A DNA stretch of 34,824 bases from Cryobacterium melibiosiphilum (GTDB lineage Bacteria; Actinomycetota; Actinomycetes; Actinomycetales; Microbacteriaceae): contig NZ_QZVS01000094.1 of assembly GCF_003602235.1 (NCBI RefSeq), positions 143,538-178,361 of the forward strand. Reading direction: 5' to 3'. Below, one piece after another: positions 6,647 through 15,120 of this stretch. Position 1 is the first letter of the stretch. Every line of letters begins with the position of its first letter. The notes below the pieces were generated by a model. It was not told where the DNA came from. It did not search any database and saw nothing but the letters and a program-made list of their open reading frames with translations. The position numbers and the translations under genes are program-made.

Positions 6647-7236
6647 CGAATGGGGGCGGCCGGGGAATCGGGCGCGGCGCGGGCGGCGGATTCGACGCGG
6701 GCGCGGTAGGCCAGCCACCAGGCGGCGTCGCCGGGTGGCAGATTGGAATTCTCGGGGCGCACCCCGACCTCGCCGTCGATCAGTTCGCGCACGATGTCCG
6801 CATGGCCGGCATGCCGGTGGGTTTCCGCGATGACGTGCACCAGAATCTGGTGCAGCGTCACGTTCCGGCGCGGGGCCGACCACCACGGCACGACTCCGGG
6901 CGCATCGATCGGCAGGGCCGCGACCGTCGCATCGGAGTGCGCCCAGACCCGGTGGTAGAGCCTCACGATCGACTCCCGCGACTCGTCGGCCGTCGCCCAC
7001 ATGTCGGCGTTGTCCTCGGCTTCGGGCAGCATCCATGGCAGCGGCTCGGCAAACGGCCGGCCAAAACAGTCACCGAGGTACCCGGCTTCGACGCTCGCGG
7101 TGTGCTTGACCAGGCCGAGCAGGCTGGTGCCGGTCGGTACCAGCGGGCGACGGATGTCGTACTCCCCTAGTCCGTCGAGCTTCCAGAGCAGGGCGGCGCG
7201 CCCCTCGTGCAGGTATCGGAGCAGCTCATCCTTCAT
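6640..7236 (-). CDS. DinB/DUF664-family protein
   Basis: 198 residues from an ATG at 7236. A four-helix-bundle protein of the DinB-like superfamily, DUF664 branch: SLLGLVKHTASVEAGYLGDCFG (His45) and VTLHQILVHVIAETHRHAGHADIVRE (126-151, with His129, 142 and 145) hold the family's metal-binding histidines. Relatives include mycothiol-dependent transferases and proteins of unknown enzymology; the reaction here is not known. It is convergent with the flavin reductase gene and divergent from the dioxygenase gene, with palindrome B lying upstream of its start. The ribosome site is weak (GATGGG directly before the ATG). Confidence 0.85.
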   Translation of the reverse strand: MKDELLRYLHEGRAALLWKLDGLGEYDIRRPLVPTGTSLLGLVKHTASVEAGYLGDCFGRPFAEPLPWMLPEAEDNADMWATADESRESIVRLYHRVWAHSDATVAALPIDAPGVVPWWSAPRRNVTLHQILVHVIAETHRHAGHADIVRELIDGEVGVRPENSNLPPGDAAWWLAYRARVESAARAAPDSPAAPIRE

Positions 7237-7267
7237 CCCATCAGCCTGCCACGTGCGTCCCGCGTCG

Positions 7268-7323
7268 CGAGTGAGCACTTTCTGCACTTCCCGGGCGCGG
7301 GAAGCGCACAAAGTGCTCACTCG
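7268..7323. repeat. 56-nt palindromic repeat, copy B
   Basis: Same element as copy A: CGAGTGAGCA at the left end, TTCCCG near the centre, a GGCG loop, and CGGGAA...TGCTCACTCG on the right. The arms pair at 24 of 26 positions. It lies between the divergent DUF664 and dioxygenase genes, where a terminator for either gene would make little sense, so a purely terminator role does not explain this copy. Confidence 0.9.
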
Positions 7324-7367
7324 TGGCCCAGGATGACGGCACCGCGGCAAAGTGGCACTGTTAAGGG

Positions 7368-8366
7368 ATGACCTCTCTTCCCGTCCTCGATTTTTCGCAA
7401 CTCGACGCCGGAGACGAGGCGGCGGGCGCCTTCCGCGCCGAACTGCTGCGCGTCACCCACGAAGTCGGATTCTTCTACCTGACCGGGCACGGGGTCGATG
7501 CCGAGCTGACCGCCGAGCTGCTGCGGGTCTCCCGCGCGTTCTTTGACCTGCCGGACGAGCAGAAACTCGCGCTGGAAAACATTCACAGCCCGCAGTTTCG
7601 TGGCTATACCCGCGTCGGCGGCGAGCTCACGGCGAACGCCGTCGACTGGCGCGAGCAGATCGACATCGGCGTCGACCGTGCCGAAGTCCCCCGCGCACCC
7701 GGCACCGCGGACTACTGGAGACTCGAAGGCCCGAACCTCTGGCCCGAGGCCCTGCCCGAGCTGAAGGCGGTCGCGCTGCGCTGGAACGCCGAGCTCAGCC
7801 GCATCGCGTTGCGCCTGCTGCGCGCCTGGGCGCTCGCGCTCGGCTCCCCCGAGAACGTCTTCGACGCGGCCTTCGCCGAGAATCCGTTTCAGCTGACCAA
7901 GATCGTGCGCTACCCCGGCCAGCCGACGCGCTCGCAGGGCGTCGGCGAGCACCGCGACGGCGGCGTGCTCACCCTGCTGCTGGTCGAGCCCGGCAAGGAC
8001 GGCCTGCAGGTCGAGCACGACGGCGAGTGGATCGACGCTCCCCCGCTCGACGGCGCGTTCGTCGTGAACATCGGCGAAATGCTCGAACTGGCGACGGATG
8101 GCTACCTCAAGGCCACCCTGCATCGCGTCTTCTCGCCCGTCGACGGGTCGGACCGCGTCTCGGTGCCGTTCTTCTTCAACCCCGCGCTCGACACCGTGAT
8201 GCCGCGCCTGCAGCTGCCGGACGAACTGTCGCGCCAGGCCCGCGGACTGTCCGTCGACCCGACCGACAGTCCGATCCTGCCCACCACCTACGGCGACAAC
8301 GCGCTGCGCTACCGCCTGCGCGCCCACCCGAACGTGGCCGCGGCGCACCACGCCGACCTGCTTTAG
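7368..8366 (+). CDS. Isopenicillin N synthase-like 2-oxoglutarate/Fe(II) dioxygenase
   Basis: 332 residues, typical family length. The N-terminal DIOX_N region (LPVLDFSQL... VTHEVGFFYLTGHGV) is followed by the 2OG-Fe(II) oxygenase core. The iron ligands are visible as HRD at 195-197 (His195, Asp197) and His252 in LHRVFSP. The 2-oxoglutarate-binding arginine and serine are Arg263 and Ser265 in DRVSVPFF. Related bacterial enzymes hydroxylate or oxidise small molecules; the substrate is not predictable here. It stands alone between palindromes B and C, and the SDR gene follows in the same direction. Confidence 0.9.
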   Translation: MTSLPVLDFSQLDAGDEAAGAFRAELLRVTHEVGFFYLTGHGVDAELTAELLRVSRAFFDLPDEQKLALENIHSPQFRGYTRVGGELTANAVDWREQIDIGVDRAEVPRAPGTADYWRLEGPNLWPEALPELKAVALRWNAELSRIALRLLRAWALALGSPENVFDAAFAENPFQLTKIVRYPGQPTRSQGVGEHRDGGVLTLLLVEPGKDGLQVEHDGEWIDAPPLDGAFVVNIGEMLELATDGYLKATLHRVFSPVDGSDRVSVPFFFNPALDTVMPRLQLPDELSRQARGLSVDPTDSPILPTTYGDNALRYRLRAHPNVAAAHHADLL

Positions 8367-8380
8367 CGTCGCTACCCCCG

Positions 8381-8436
8381 CGAGTGAGCACTTTTTGCAC
8401 TTCCCGGGCTCGGGAAGTGCAAAAATCGCTCACTCG
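8381..8436. repeat. 56-nt palindromic repeat, copy C
   Basis: Same element as copies A and B: CGAGTGAGCACTTTTTGCAC plus TTCCCG, loop GGCT, and a right arm ending CGCTCACTCG. The arms pair at 24 of 26 positions. It sits 14 bp after the dioxygenase stop and immediately before the ribosome site of the SDR gene (AAAGAGGAA), so it fills nearly the whole gap and could terminate the first transcript or form a leader hairpin for the second. Confidence 0.92.
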
Positions 8437-8452
8437 CGAGAAAGAGGAACCC

Positions 8453-9226
8453 ATGGACCTGCACCTGCACGGTAAAACCGCCCTCATCCCGGGCAGCAGC
8501 TCGGGCCTCGGGCTCGCGATCGCCCGGGCGCTTTCAGCCGAGGGCGCCAATGTGGTGCTCTGCGGCCGCCGCGCCGACCTCGTCGCGGCTGAGGCCGCCC
8601 GGCTGCCGACCGCGCTCGGTGTCGCCCTCGATCTGACAGCGGATGCCGCCCCCGCCGAACTCGTCGCGGCGGCCACCGCGCACTTCGGCCCGATCGACAT
8701 CCTCGTACTCAACGGCGGCGGGCCTCCGCACGAGAATGCCGAAAACGTCACGGACGATCAGGTGTTGAGCGCACTGCACACGCTGCTGCTCCAGCAGGTC
8801 CGTCTCACGCAGCTCGTGCTGCCGGGCATGCGCGAACGCGGTTGGGGACGCATCCTCTCGGTCGGATCCAGCGGCGTGCAGCAGCCGATTCCCGGCCTCG
8901 CCCTGTCGAACATGGCCCGGGCCGGGCTCGCCGGCTACCTGAAAACGCTCGCCGCCGAGGTGGCCGCCGACGGCGTGACAGTCAACATGGTGATCCCGGG
9001 CCGCATCGACACCGACCGGGTGGCGTCGCTCGACCGGTCGGTCGCCGCGGGATCGGGGCTCACTCCCGAGGCCGCGCGCATTCGCTCGGAGGCCACGATT
9101 CCGATCGGACGCTACGGCCGCCCCGAGGAGTACGCCGCCGTGGTCACCTTCCTCGCCGGCGAGGGCGCCTCCTACGTCACCGGCACCCAGCTGCGTGTCG
9201 ACGGCGGCCTGGTGCGCGCGCACTGA
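8453..9226 (+). CDS. Short-chain dehydrogenase/reductase, atypical active site
   Basis: 257 residues from an ATG at 8453 with AAAGAGGAA upstream. Rossmann start KTALIPGSSSGLGLAIA (8-24), LNGGGPP (86-92, in place of NNAG), WGRILSVGSSG (131-141), NMVIPGRIDTDR (178-189) and the usual C-terminal YVTGTQLRVDGG. The catalytic Tyr-x-x-x-Lys is not present: the aligned segment reads LSNMARAGLAGYLK, placing Ser152 and Arg156 where Tyr and Lys are expected. A group of FabG-like SDRs with an LSN..R motif is known, so the change is family-wide rather than a local defect. The substrate is unknown. It converges on the kinase-epimerase gene. Confidence 0.85.
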   Translation: MDLHLHGKTALIPGSSSGLGLAIARALSAEGANVVLCGRRADLVAAEAARLPTALGVALDLTADAAPAELVAAATAHFGPIDILVLNGGGPPHENAENVTDDQVLSALHTLLLQQVRLTQLVLPGMRERGWGRILSVGSSGVQQPIPGLALSNMARAGLAGYLKTLAAEVAADGVTVNMVIPGRIDTDRVASLDRSVAAGSGLTPEAARIRSEATIPIGRYGRPEEYAAVVTFLAGEGASYVTGTQLRVDGGLVRAH

Positions 9227-9240
9227 CCCCGCCGCGTTTC

Positions 9241-9268
9241 GGCAGCGGATGCCCCGGCATCCGCTGCC
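9241..9268. terminator. Hairpin between convergent genes (possible bidirectional terminator)
   Basis: GGCAGCGGATGCC (9241-9253) is followed after two bases by its exact reverse complement (9256-9268). It lies 14 bp after the SDR stop and before the end of the convergent kinase-epimerase gene at 9323. There is no T-run. The stem is built from the word CGGATGCC/GGCATCCG that is over-represented across the window. Confidence 0.6.
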
Positions 9269-9322
9269 CGACGCACCGCACCCGGGCGCACCTCCCGCGC
9301 GACAAGAACCGGGGAGCGCGGC

Positions 9323-10750
9323 TCAGCGGGTGAGGGCGATGACCGCGCTCATCGTGTGGGCCTCTCCCGGCTCCAGGGTGATCGCGTCGCTGAGCACATT
9401 GGCCGTTTCGAGACAGATCATGCCGGTCCACTCGTCGTCGCCGAAGTCGGGCATCGCTGCGGCCTTCGCCCGCCACGGGTTCCAGACCACGCGGCTCTGC
9501 GCGCCGACCGTCGCGATCGACACAGTGCGCGCGGAGCCGTCGGACACCTGCGCATCGGCGCTCGTGCCCAGGTAGATCCGGTCGGTTTCGGCCGTCACCG
9601 TCACCGGCCCCGCCTGCCCGTCGCGGGCCTCCGCCGGGGCCACCCGGTCGAGGTAGGGAAGATCCTCCAATCCGGACACCGTCACGGCGTGGATGTCCGA
9701 AACCTGCAGGTAGCTGTGGAACGCTTCCTCGAACGTCACCGAGGTGTCGCCCCGGTTGCCGATGCGCAACACGAGCCCCAGCTCGGCACCGACCGTCACC
9801 GTGTAGAGCGCCTCGAACGGGTGCGGCCACGCTGACTCCCGAGTCTGCTCGCTGTCCGTCAACCGGAAGGCCAGCACGACGTCGTCGCCCACCTCACAGG
9901 CCTGCACCAGTTGCCACTCGGACAGCCGGGCGAACCCGTGCGCCGGTGCCGCGGCATCCGCTTGCGCGGGCCCGAACCAGGGGAAGCAGACCGGCACTCC
10001 GCCGCGCAGCGGGCGGCCCGCGGCGAATTCGCTGTGAACGCTCATCCAGAGCACAGCCGGCTGCCCCGCCGGGTTCCAGCTCGTGACGTGCGCGCCCTGC
10101 AGGTACACCTCCGCCGAGCCGGCCCGGCCGTTCACGCGCACGACCGGCAGGCCGCCCTGGCCGATGCCGATGACGGCGGATGCCGGCAGCGCCGGCGCCC
10201 GCAGGCGCGCCACGGATTCCGTCACCACGTTGATCACCGGCTGGTCGATGTCCACGGCGAATCCGGGCTCGTCGCGCCGCAGTTCTTCGAGGGTCGCCAG
10301 CTGCGACCGCAGCAGGGCGGGCGGCATGAAGTGTTCGCTGCGGCCTTCGAGCCGGTTCGCCAGCACCTCGAGCGCACCCGAGAGGTGCACGAATCGCACG
10401 TTCGGAGCCGCGGCCCGGATCGCGTCGCGGTAGCTGCGTTTGAGCGCGGAACACGCGATCACGAGCCCGGCGCCGGCGGCTTCGGCCGTGGCGAGGGCAT
10501 CGCCGACGAGCGCGAGCCACGGCCAGCGGTCGTCATCGGTCAGGGGGATGCCGCCGGCCATCTTTACGATGTTCGCCTGCGGGTGCAGGCCGTCGGCGTC
10601 GACGAACGCCAGGCCGAGGGAGTGCGCCAGCAGCGCCCCGATGGTGCTCTTGCCTGACCCGGACACTCCCATGACGACGACCTGCACGGCCACGCTCGGG
10701 CGCGACGGCGCCGTCACGGCCGTCGGCGGGCTCTGCGTGAGAGTGTTCAC
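9323..10750 (-). CDS. Fused gluconokinase and D-hexose-6-phosphate mutarotase
   Basis: 475 residues from a GTG at 10750 whose codon overlaps the manD stop (GTGA). Residues 20-185 are a GntK-type gluconokinase: P-loop GVSGSGKST (28-36), DADGLHP (51-57), [13 protein letters not shown] (67-79), [10 protein letters not shown] (100-109) and [17 protein letters not shown] (140-156). Residues 190-475 are a YeaD-type aldose/hexose-6-phosphate 1-epimerase: [15 protein letters not shown] with His271, [10 protein letters not shown] with His345, and the catalytic glutamate in ICLETANV (Glu448). The first half would make 6-phosphogluconate from gluconate; the second would interconvert anomers of sugar 6-phosphates. 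Both halves have normal length and catalytic residues, so both are probably active. It is the last gene of the symporter-manD operon. Confidence 0.88.
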   Translation of the reverse strand: MNTLTQSPPTAVTAPSRPSVAVQVVVMGVSGSGKSTIGALLAHSLGLAFVDADGLHPQANIVKMAGGIPLTDDDRWPWLALVGDALATAEAAGAGLVIACSALKRSYRDAIRAAAPNVRFVHLSGALEVLANRLEGRSEHFMPPALLRSQLATLEELRRDEPGFAVDIDQPVINVVTESVARLRAPALPASAVIGIGQGGLPVVRVNGRAGSAEVYLQGAHVTSWNPAGQPAVLWMSVHSEFAAGRPLRGGVPVCFPWFGPAQADAAAPAHGFARLSEWQLVQACEVGDDVVLAFRLTDSEQTRESAWPHPFEALYTVTVGAELGLVLRIGNRGDTSVTFEEAFHSYLQVSDIHAVTVSGLEDLPYLDRVAPAEARDGQAGPVTVTAETDRIYLGTSADAQVSDGSARTVSIATVGAQSRVVWNPWRAKAAAMPDFGDDEWTGMICLETANVLSDAITLEPGEAHTMSAVIALTR

Positions 10751-11985
10751 CAGTCGTGGACCGTTCCATCGGCGAGGCGGTTGTAGGGCAGGTAGGCGGT
10801 GGCGTAGGGGTATTTGCCGGCCTCGTCGACGTCAAGCTCCACGCCCAGCCCCGGCTGATCGCCGGGGTGCAGCATGCCGTTATTCCAGCTGTAGGACTGC
10901 TCGAAGACCGCGTTGGTCTTGTCACCGTGCTTCATGTATTCCTGAATGCCGAAGTTGTGAATGGCCATGCCGAGGTGCATCGCCGCAGCCATCCCCACCG
11001 GGGAGATATCGGTCGGGCCGTGCATGCCGGACTTGATCTGGTACTGCCCGGCGAACTCGAGGATCTTCTTGAGGTGGGTGATGCCGCCGGTGTGCGTCAC
11101 GGCGCTGCGCACATAGTCGATCAGCTGTTCGCGGATGATCTGCTGGTAGTCCCAGATCGAGTTGAAGATCTCGCCGATCGCCAGCGGCGTGGTGGTGTGC
11201 TGGCGCACCAGGCGCAGGGCCTCCTGGTTCTCGGCCGGCGTGCAGTCCTCGAGCCAGAACAGGTCGTAGGGTTCGAGCGATTTGCCCAGCTTGGCGGCCT
11301 GGATCGGGGTCATGCGGTGGTGGCCGTCATGCAGCAGGGGAAGCTCCGGGCCAAACTCGTTGCGCACGGCCTCGAAGACGGTCGGCACGTGGCGCAGGTA
11401 GGCGCGGGTGTCCCAGTCTTCTTCGGCGGGCAGCGCACCGCGCTGGGCCGGCTCGTGGTCGTAGCGCACGCCCTCGTTGCCCGGCAGCCCTTTGTTGGAG
11501 GCGATGCCGTAGATGGACTCCAGACCGGGAACGCCGGTCTGCACGCGGATCGCCCTGTAGCCCTGCTCGAGGTGCGAGTTAACGCTGTCGAACACTTCGG
11601 TCAGGCTCTTGCCCGAGGCGTGGCCGTAGGCGAGCAACCCGGTGCGCGAGGCGCCGCCGAGCAGCTGGTAGAGCGGCATCCCGGCGGCCTTGGCTTTGAT
11701 ATCCCAGAGGGCGACGTCGACGGCAGAGATAGCCGCCATGGTCACGGGCCCCCGGCGCCAATAGGCGCTGCGGTACAGGAACTGCCAGGTGTCTTCGATG
11801 TTCTGGGCGTCACGGCCGAGCAGCAGGGGAACCACGTGTTCGCTCAGGTAGGCGACCACGGCGAGCTCGCGGCCGTTCAGGGTGGCATCGCCGAGGCCGG
11901 TCAGCCCGTCATCGGTGGTGAGCTTGAGGGTGACGAAGTTGCGGTCGGGGCTGGTCACGATGACTTCGGCCTTGTCGATCTTCAT
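10747..11985 (-). CDS. manD: D-mannonate dehydratase (ManD, enolase superfamily)
   Basis: 412 residues. Converts D-mannonate to 2-keto-3-deoxy-D-gluconate. The metal ligands of the mandelate-racemase-type barrel are Asp220 (LLHDGHHR), Glu246 (WLEDCTP) and Glu272 (IGEIF). His222 is the acid/base, and Arg147 with Tyr159 ([14 protein letters not shown]) are the ManD-specific pair. The C-terminal [19 protein letters not shown] is also typical. The ATG at 11985 overlaps the symporter stop (ATGA) and has GAAGGA about 9 nt upstream. Some ManD-family members act weakly on gluconate or have other roles, but the UxaC and UxuB-like genes nearby support true mannonate dehydratase. Confidence 0.92.
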   Translation of the reverse strand: MKIDKAEVIVTSPDRNFVTLKLTTDDGLTGLGDATLNGRELAVVAYLSEHVVPLLLGRDAQNIEDTWQFLYRSAYWRRGPVTMAAISAVDVALWDIKAKAAGMPLYQLLGGASRTGLLAYGHASGKSLTEVFDSVNSHLEQGYRAIRVQTGVPGLESIYGIASNKGLPGNEGVRYDHEPAQRGALPAEEDWDTRAYLRHVPTVFEAVRNEFGPELPLLHDGHHRMTPIQAAKLGKSLEPYDLFWLEDCTPAENQEALRLVRQHTTTPLAIGEIFNSIWDYQQIIREQLIDYVRSAVTHTGGITHLKKILEFAGQYQIKSGMHGPTDISPVGMAAAMHLGMAIHNFGIQEYMKHGDKTNAVFEQSYSWNNGMLHPGDQPGLGVELDVDEAGKYPYATAYLPYNRLADGTVHDW

Positions 11986-13547
11986 GACGGGTCTTCCTTC
12001 TTCTGCGTGGGCTTCTGCGTGGGCTTCTGCGTGGGCTTCTGCGTGGGTTGCTGCGTGGGTTGCTGCGGGGATCTGGTGCGCTTCGGCGGCGTGGTGCTCG
12101 TCGTGCGGTGAGCGGTGAATGCGGCGGTCGACAGCGACGGGGCGATCGGCGTGGCCTCTCCGGTTTCGAGGCGGCGATCGGCGATCTCGGCGACGATCTC
12201 GGCGTGGCGCTGATCTGTCAGCGGATAGATCACCATGACCGCGATGGCCAGCACCCCGGCGATCGCCGGAATCAGGCCGGTGGCGGCGCGGATGCCCAAC
12301 ATCGCCTGTTCGCTTTGCACCGCGGCACCGGCCGCGTAGCCACCCCAGGCCAGGCCGTAGGCGGCGAGCGCGCCGCCCACGGCCTGCCCGGTCTTGCGGG
12401 TGAAGGAAAACAGGGCGTAGGTGATGCCTTCCGTGCGGATTCCGGTCGTCCACTCGCCGTACTCGACGGTGTCGGCTTCGAGGGCCCAGACCAGCATGTT
12501 CACCAGCATGATGCCGAGGTAGGAGACGATCATGCCGCCAAAGGCAATCGGCACGAGGGTCGGTGGCGTGAGGAAGACGATCAAGCCGCCGAGCGCCATG
12601 ATGCCGGCGGCGCCCATGTAGGCCCGCTTCTTGCCGAAGGTGCGCACGATCCACGGCACGAAGCCGGCCAGCCCGAAGGTCAGCACGAGCTGCGCGATGG
12701 CCAGCACCGGGTAGAGCTCGATGGCCCCGAGCACGTCGCGCAGGTAGTAGAGCTGCACGGTGGACATGGCGAGAAAGCCGGTGAGAAAGAGGAACGAGCT
12801 GAGGCACAACAGCAGCAGGGGTTTGTTGCCCTTGAGGGTGTCGAAGCTCTGCTTCATGGTCACCTGGGTCACGTCGCGCTTCACGTTCTCGCGGGTAGTG
12901 AACACCGTGAACATGTACAGGCCGGTGCCGATGACCACGAAGATCAGCGTCATCGTGGTGAACATGGCCTGCAGGTCGGCGCCGGGCACGATGAGCGGCG
13001 CAATGAAGATGCCCAGCACGGCGCTCACGAGCGCGGCCCCGATGGTGCGCGCGCTGGCCAGTTTGGCCCGCTCCCCCGAGTCCTGGGTCATGGCGCCGGC
13101 GAGCGAGCCGTAGGGGATGTTGACGAGGCTGTAGGCCAGGCCGAGCGCCGCGTAGGACAGGTACGCGTAGAGCAGCATGCCGCTCTCGCCGATCTGCGGC
13201 ACCGAGAACGCGGCTGCCGAGAGCAGCAGCAACGGCACCGATCCGAACATGATGAACGGGCGGAACTTGCCGAACTTCTTGCTGTAGGTGCGGTCCACGA
13301 TGCGGCCGGCGAAGACATCCGCGAAGGCATCGAAGATGCGCACCACGAGCAGCAGCGTGCCGGCCGCGGCGGCCGAGATACCGGCGACATCCGTGTAGTA
13401 GACCAGCAGGAACATGGTCGCGGTGGTGAAGGCCAGGTTGTTCGCGGCATCGCCGGCACCGTAACCGACGATGCTGATCTTGCTCAGCCGGGTGGGCACT
13501 CTCGGCTGCACCGGATTATCGGTGGTGACGGTGAGTGGGTTCGACAT
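11982..13547 (-). CDS. GPH-type sugar:cation symporter (MFS) with repetitive C-terminal tail
   Basis: 521 residues from an ATG at 13547 with GGAAGG 7 nt upstream. About twelve hydrophobic segments. The first cytoplasmic loop ([30 protein letters not shown]) is the signature of the glycoside-pentoside-hexuronide symporter family, whose members import glucuronides, melibiose and other sugars. Import of a hexuronate or hexuronide is the natural guess from the uxaC/uxuB/manD context. The cytoplasmic tail ends in tandem PTQ(K/Q) units and is unusually long. A LacI-type operator lies at 13627-13647, about 80 bp upstream of the start. First gene of the symporter-manD-kinase operon. Confidence 0.88.
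   Translation of the reverse strand: MSNPLTVTTDNPVQPRVPTRLSKISIVGYGAGDAANNLAFTTATMFLLVYYTDVAGISAAAAGTLLLVVRIFDAFADVFAGRIVDRTYSKKFGKFRPFIMFGSVPLLLLSAAAFSVPQIGESGMLLYAYLSYAALGLAYSLVNIPYGSLAGAMTQDSGERAKLASARTIGAALVSAVLGIFIAPLIVPGADLQAMFTTMTLIFVVIGTGLYMFTVFTTRENVKRDVTQVTMKQSFDTLKGNKPLLLLCLSSFLFLTGFLAMSTVQLYYLRDVLGAIELYPVLAIAQLVLTFGLAGFVPWIVRTFGKKRAYMGAAGIMALGGLIVFLTPPTLVPIAFGGMIVSYLGIMLVNMLVWALEADTVEYGEWTTGIRTEGITYALFSFTRKTGQAVGGALAAYGLAWGGYAAGAAVQSEQAMLGIRAATGLIPAIAGVLAIAVMVIYPLTDQRHAEIVAEIADRRLETGEATPIAPSLSTAAFTAHRTTSTTPPKRTRSPQQPTQQPTQKPTQKPTQKPTQKKEDPS
12001..12070. repeat. 12-bp tandem repeat array inside the symporter gene
   Basis: Read on the + strand, CTTCTGCGTGGG is repeated about four times, followed by two TTGCTGCGTGGG variants and a decayed third. 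On the coding strand this gives PTQQPTQQ and then four PTQK units, ending KKEDPS. The unit is a multiple of three, so slippage would change tail length without a frameshift. It lies immediately before the manD start. Confidence 0.9.
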
Positions 13548-13626
13548 GCGGGACCTTCCTTCGCGACGCTGCGGGATCGCGCGGAGGCGACCTGAATTCT
13601 CTAACAGTGAACCATGTCCGTCGACA

Positions 13627-13647
13627 TTTGGCAAGCGGTTGCCAAAA
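13627..13647. promoter_or_regulatory. LacI-type operator O1 (symporter-manD operon)
   Basis: TTTGGCAAGCGGTTGCCAAA, a near-perfect 20-bp palindrome with one mismatched pair, upstream of the symporter gene. On the coding strand the site contains TTGCCA, which could double as a -35 element. Matches the consensus shared with five other sites at 16563, 23114, 23191, 26267 and 26386. Confidence 0.8.
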
Positions 13648-13683
13648 TTGCGGACAAACTGGCCCCGGCGCTCCGCCCGGGTT

Positions 13684-15120
13684 TCAGGCCGCGCTTGCGG
13701 CGACGACCGCACGGATGTCCGCCAGGAGCGCGGCATCCGTAGCGAGGCGGGGATCGACCAGGGCCACCAGGGCGGCAACGGCTCCATCACCGCCGCTGGC
13801 GACGACCACGGCGATTGCCGCCGACTCCGCGTCGACGAACGGATATCCGCGCAGCACCAGCGCGACCCACGACCCGATGGCACGCAGGCCGGAGGGGGCG
13901 GTGCGGCCGGCAGCACGCTCGGCGAGCACGGTCGGCACGATGCGCACCCGCAGCTTGGTGACGGCTTCGCCGGAGATCTGGCCGAGCCGGTGCTCGATGC
14001 GGGCGTTGTCGAAGCGTTCGAGCAGGGCGCCCCGGTAGGCCTCCAGCTCGAGCCCCTGCGGCGGAAGCCAGCGCACCACGGCGTCCCACCAGTTGTTCAC
14101 CCGGGCCCGGCAGACCGGGTCGGCCATCGCCTCGGCGACCGTGTCATGGCCGCGCAGCAGCCCGTCGTAGGCCAACAGACTGTGGGCACCGTTGAGCATC
14201 CACAGTTTGCGGCGTTCGAACGGCGCGATATCGTCGACGAACCGGGCGCCGGCCCGTTCCCAGGCCGGGCGGCCGCCCGGAAACCGCCCGCTCAGCACCC
14301 AGTCCCGAAACGGCTCGGTGACGACGGCCGCGTCGTCGCACCAGCCCGTGAGGGCGGCCGCCGCGTTCAGGTCTGCGGGGGTTGTGCGCGGCGTGATCCG
14401 GTCGACGGATGTCGTCACGAATGACACCGAGGCAGCGATCCACTCCGCGGTCGCCGGGCTCACCGACCGGGCGAGGGCGCCGAGCCCGCGGGCGAGGAAC
14501 TCGCCGTTGTCGGGGATGTTGTCGCAGGGAACGACGGCGATCGGTTCGGCGCCGGCCCGGCGCCGCGCCTCGAGTCCCAGCAACAGCCGGCCCATGGTGG
14601 TGGTCGGCCCGTGTGCGAGGTCGTGCGGCAGGGTCGCGGCCGAGAACGCCGCGCGCAGCCAGACCACGTCTGCCGCGACCGCGGGGTCGTCGGCATTGGG
14701 CAGCCCGTCGATGCCGAAGCGGTAACCGGCTTCGGTGATGGTCAGCGTGACGATGCTCGTGGTGGGAGCTGCGAGCAGCTCGAGCAGCCGGGCGAGGTTC
14801 GCCCCGTCGACGGCTTCGACAATGCTGGTCACGATCGTCGCGGCATCCGCTGCTTCAGAGCGTTCGATCAGGGTGAACAGGCCGTCCTGCGGCTGCAGCT
14901 CGAGGGCGGCCTGCGCGTTACGACCGGTGAACGCGGCGATGCCCCACTCCCCCGCTTCATCGACCTGCGCGGTGAACCAGGCCTGGTGCGCCCGGTGGAA
15001 CGCGCCGAGGCCCAGGTGCACGATGCGCACCGGCGGGGTCGCCCGCGCCCGGCCGCTGCGCGCCGAGTAGGCGGCCCGGGACAGCCGGCCGGCCTGGAGG
15101 GTGTCGAGGGAAGCGCTCAT
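13684..15120 (-). CDS. uxuB: Mannitol dehydrogenase-family oxidoreductase, probable D-mannonate oxidoreductase (UxuB)
   Basis: 478 residues. Long-chain polyol dehydrogenase: N-terminal Rossmann segment VRIVHLGLGAFHRAHQAWFT (31-50), VVPCDNIPDNG (197-206), SVDRITPR (238-245, the usual (M/S)VDRI(T/V)P motif) and the catalytic Lys305, Asn310 and His313 in KLWMLNGAHSLLAYDG. In this family the activity (mannitol, fructuronate or tagaturonate) cannot be read from motifs. UxuB is chosen because uxaC lies directly upstream with a 4-bp overlap (ATGA) and manD, which uses the product, lies in the next operon. It would reduce fructuronate to mannonate with NADH. Confidence 0.85.
   Translation of the reverse strand: MSASLDTLQAGRLSRAAYSARSGRARATPPVRIVHLGLGAFHRAHQAWFTAQVDEAGEWGIAAFTGRNAQAALELQPQDGLFTLIERSEAADAATIVTSIVEAVDGANLARLLELLAAPTTSIVTLTITEAGYRFGIDGLPNADDPAVAADVVWLRAAFSAATLPHDLAHGPTTTMGRLLLGLEARRRAGAEPIAVVPCDNIPDNGEFLARGLGALARSVSPATAEWIAASVSFVTTSVDRITPRTTPADLNAAAALTGWCDDAAVVTEPFRDWVLSGRFPGGRPAWERAGARFVDDIAPFERRKLWMLNGAHSLLAYDGLLRGHDTVAEAMADPVCRARVNNWWDAVVRWLPPQGLELEAYRGALLERFDNARIEHRLGQISGEAVTKLRVRIVPTVLAERAAGRTAPSGLRAIGSWVALVLRGYPFVDAESAAIAVVVASGGDGAVAALVALVDPRLATDAALLADIRAVVAASAA

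Noticed and set aside
6591..8436. Insertion sequence or transposon bounded by the 56-nt palindromes
   Set aside because: The genes between copies are ordinary metabolic genes in mixed directions, no transposase is present, and each palindrome is a self-contained unit rather than one end of a larger repeat.
12001..12070. Regular short repeats that might suggest a CRISPR array
   Set aside because: The units are contiguous 12-mers with no spacers, lie in frame within the symporter gene, and no cas genes are present.
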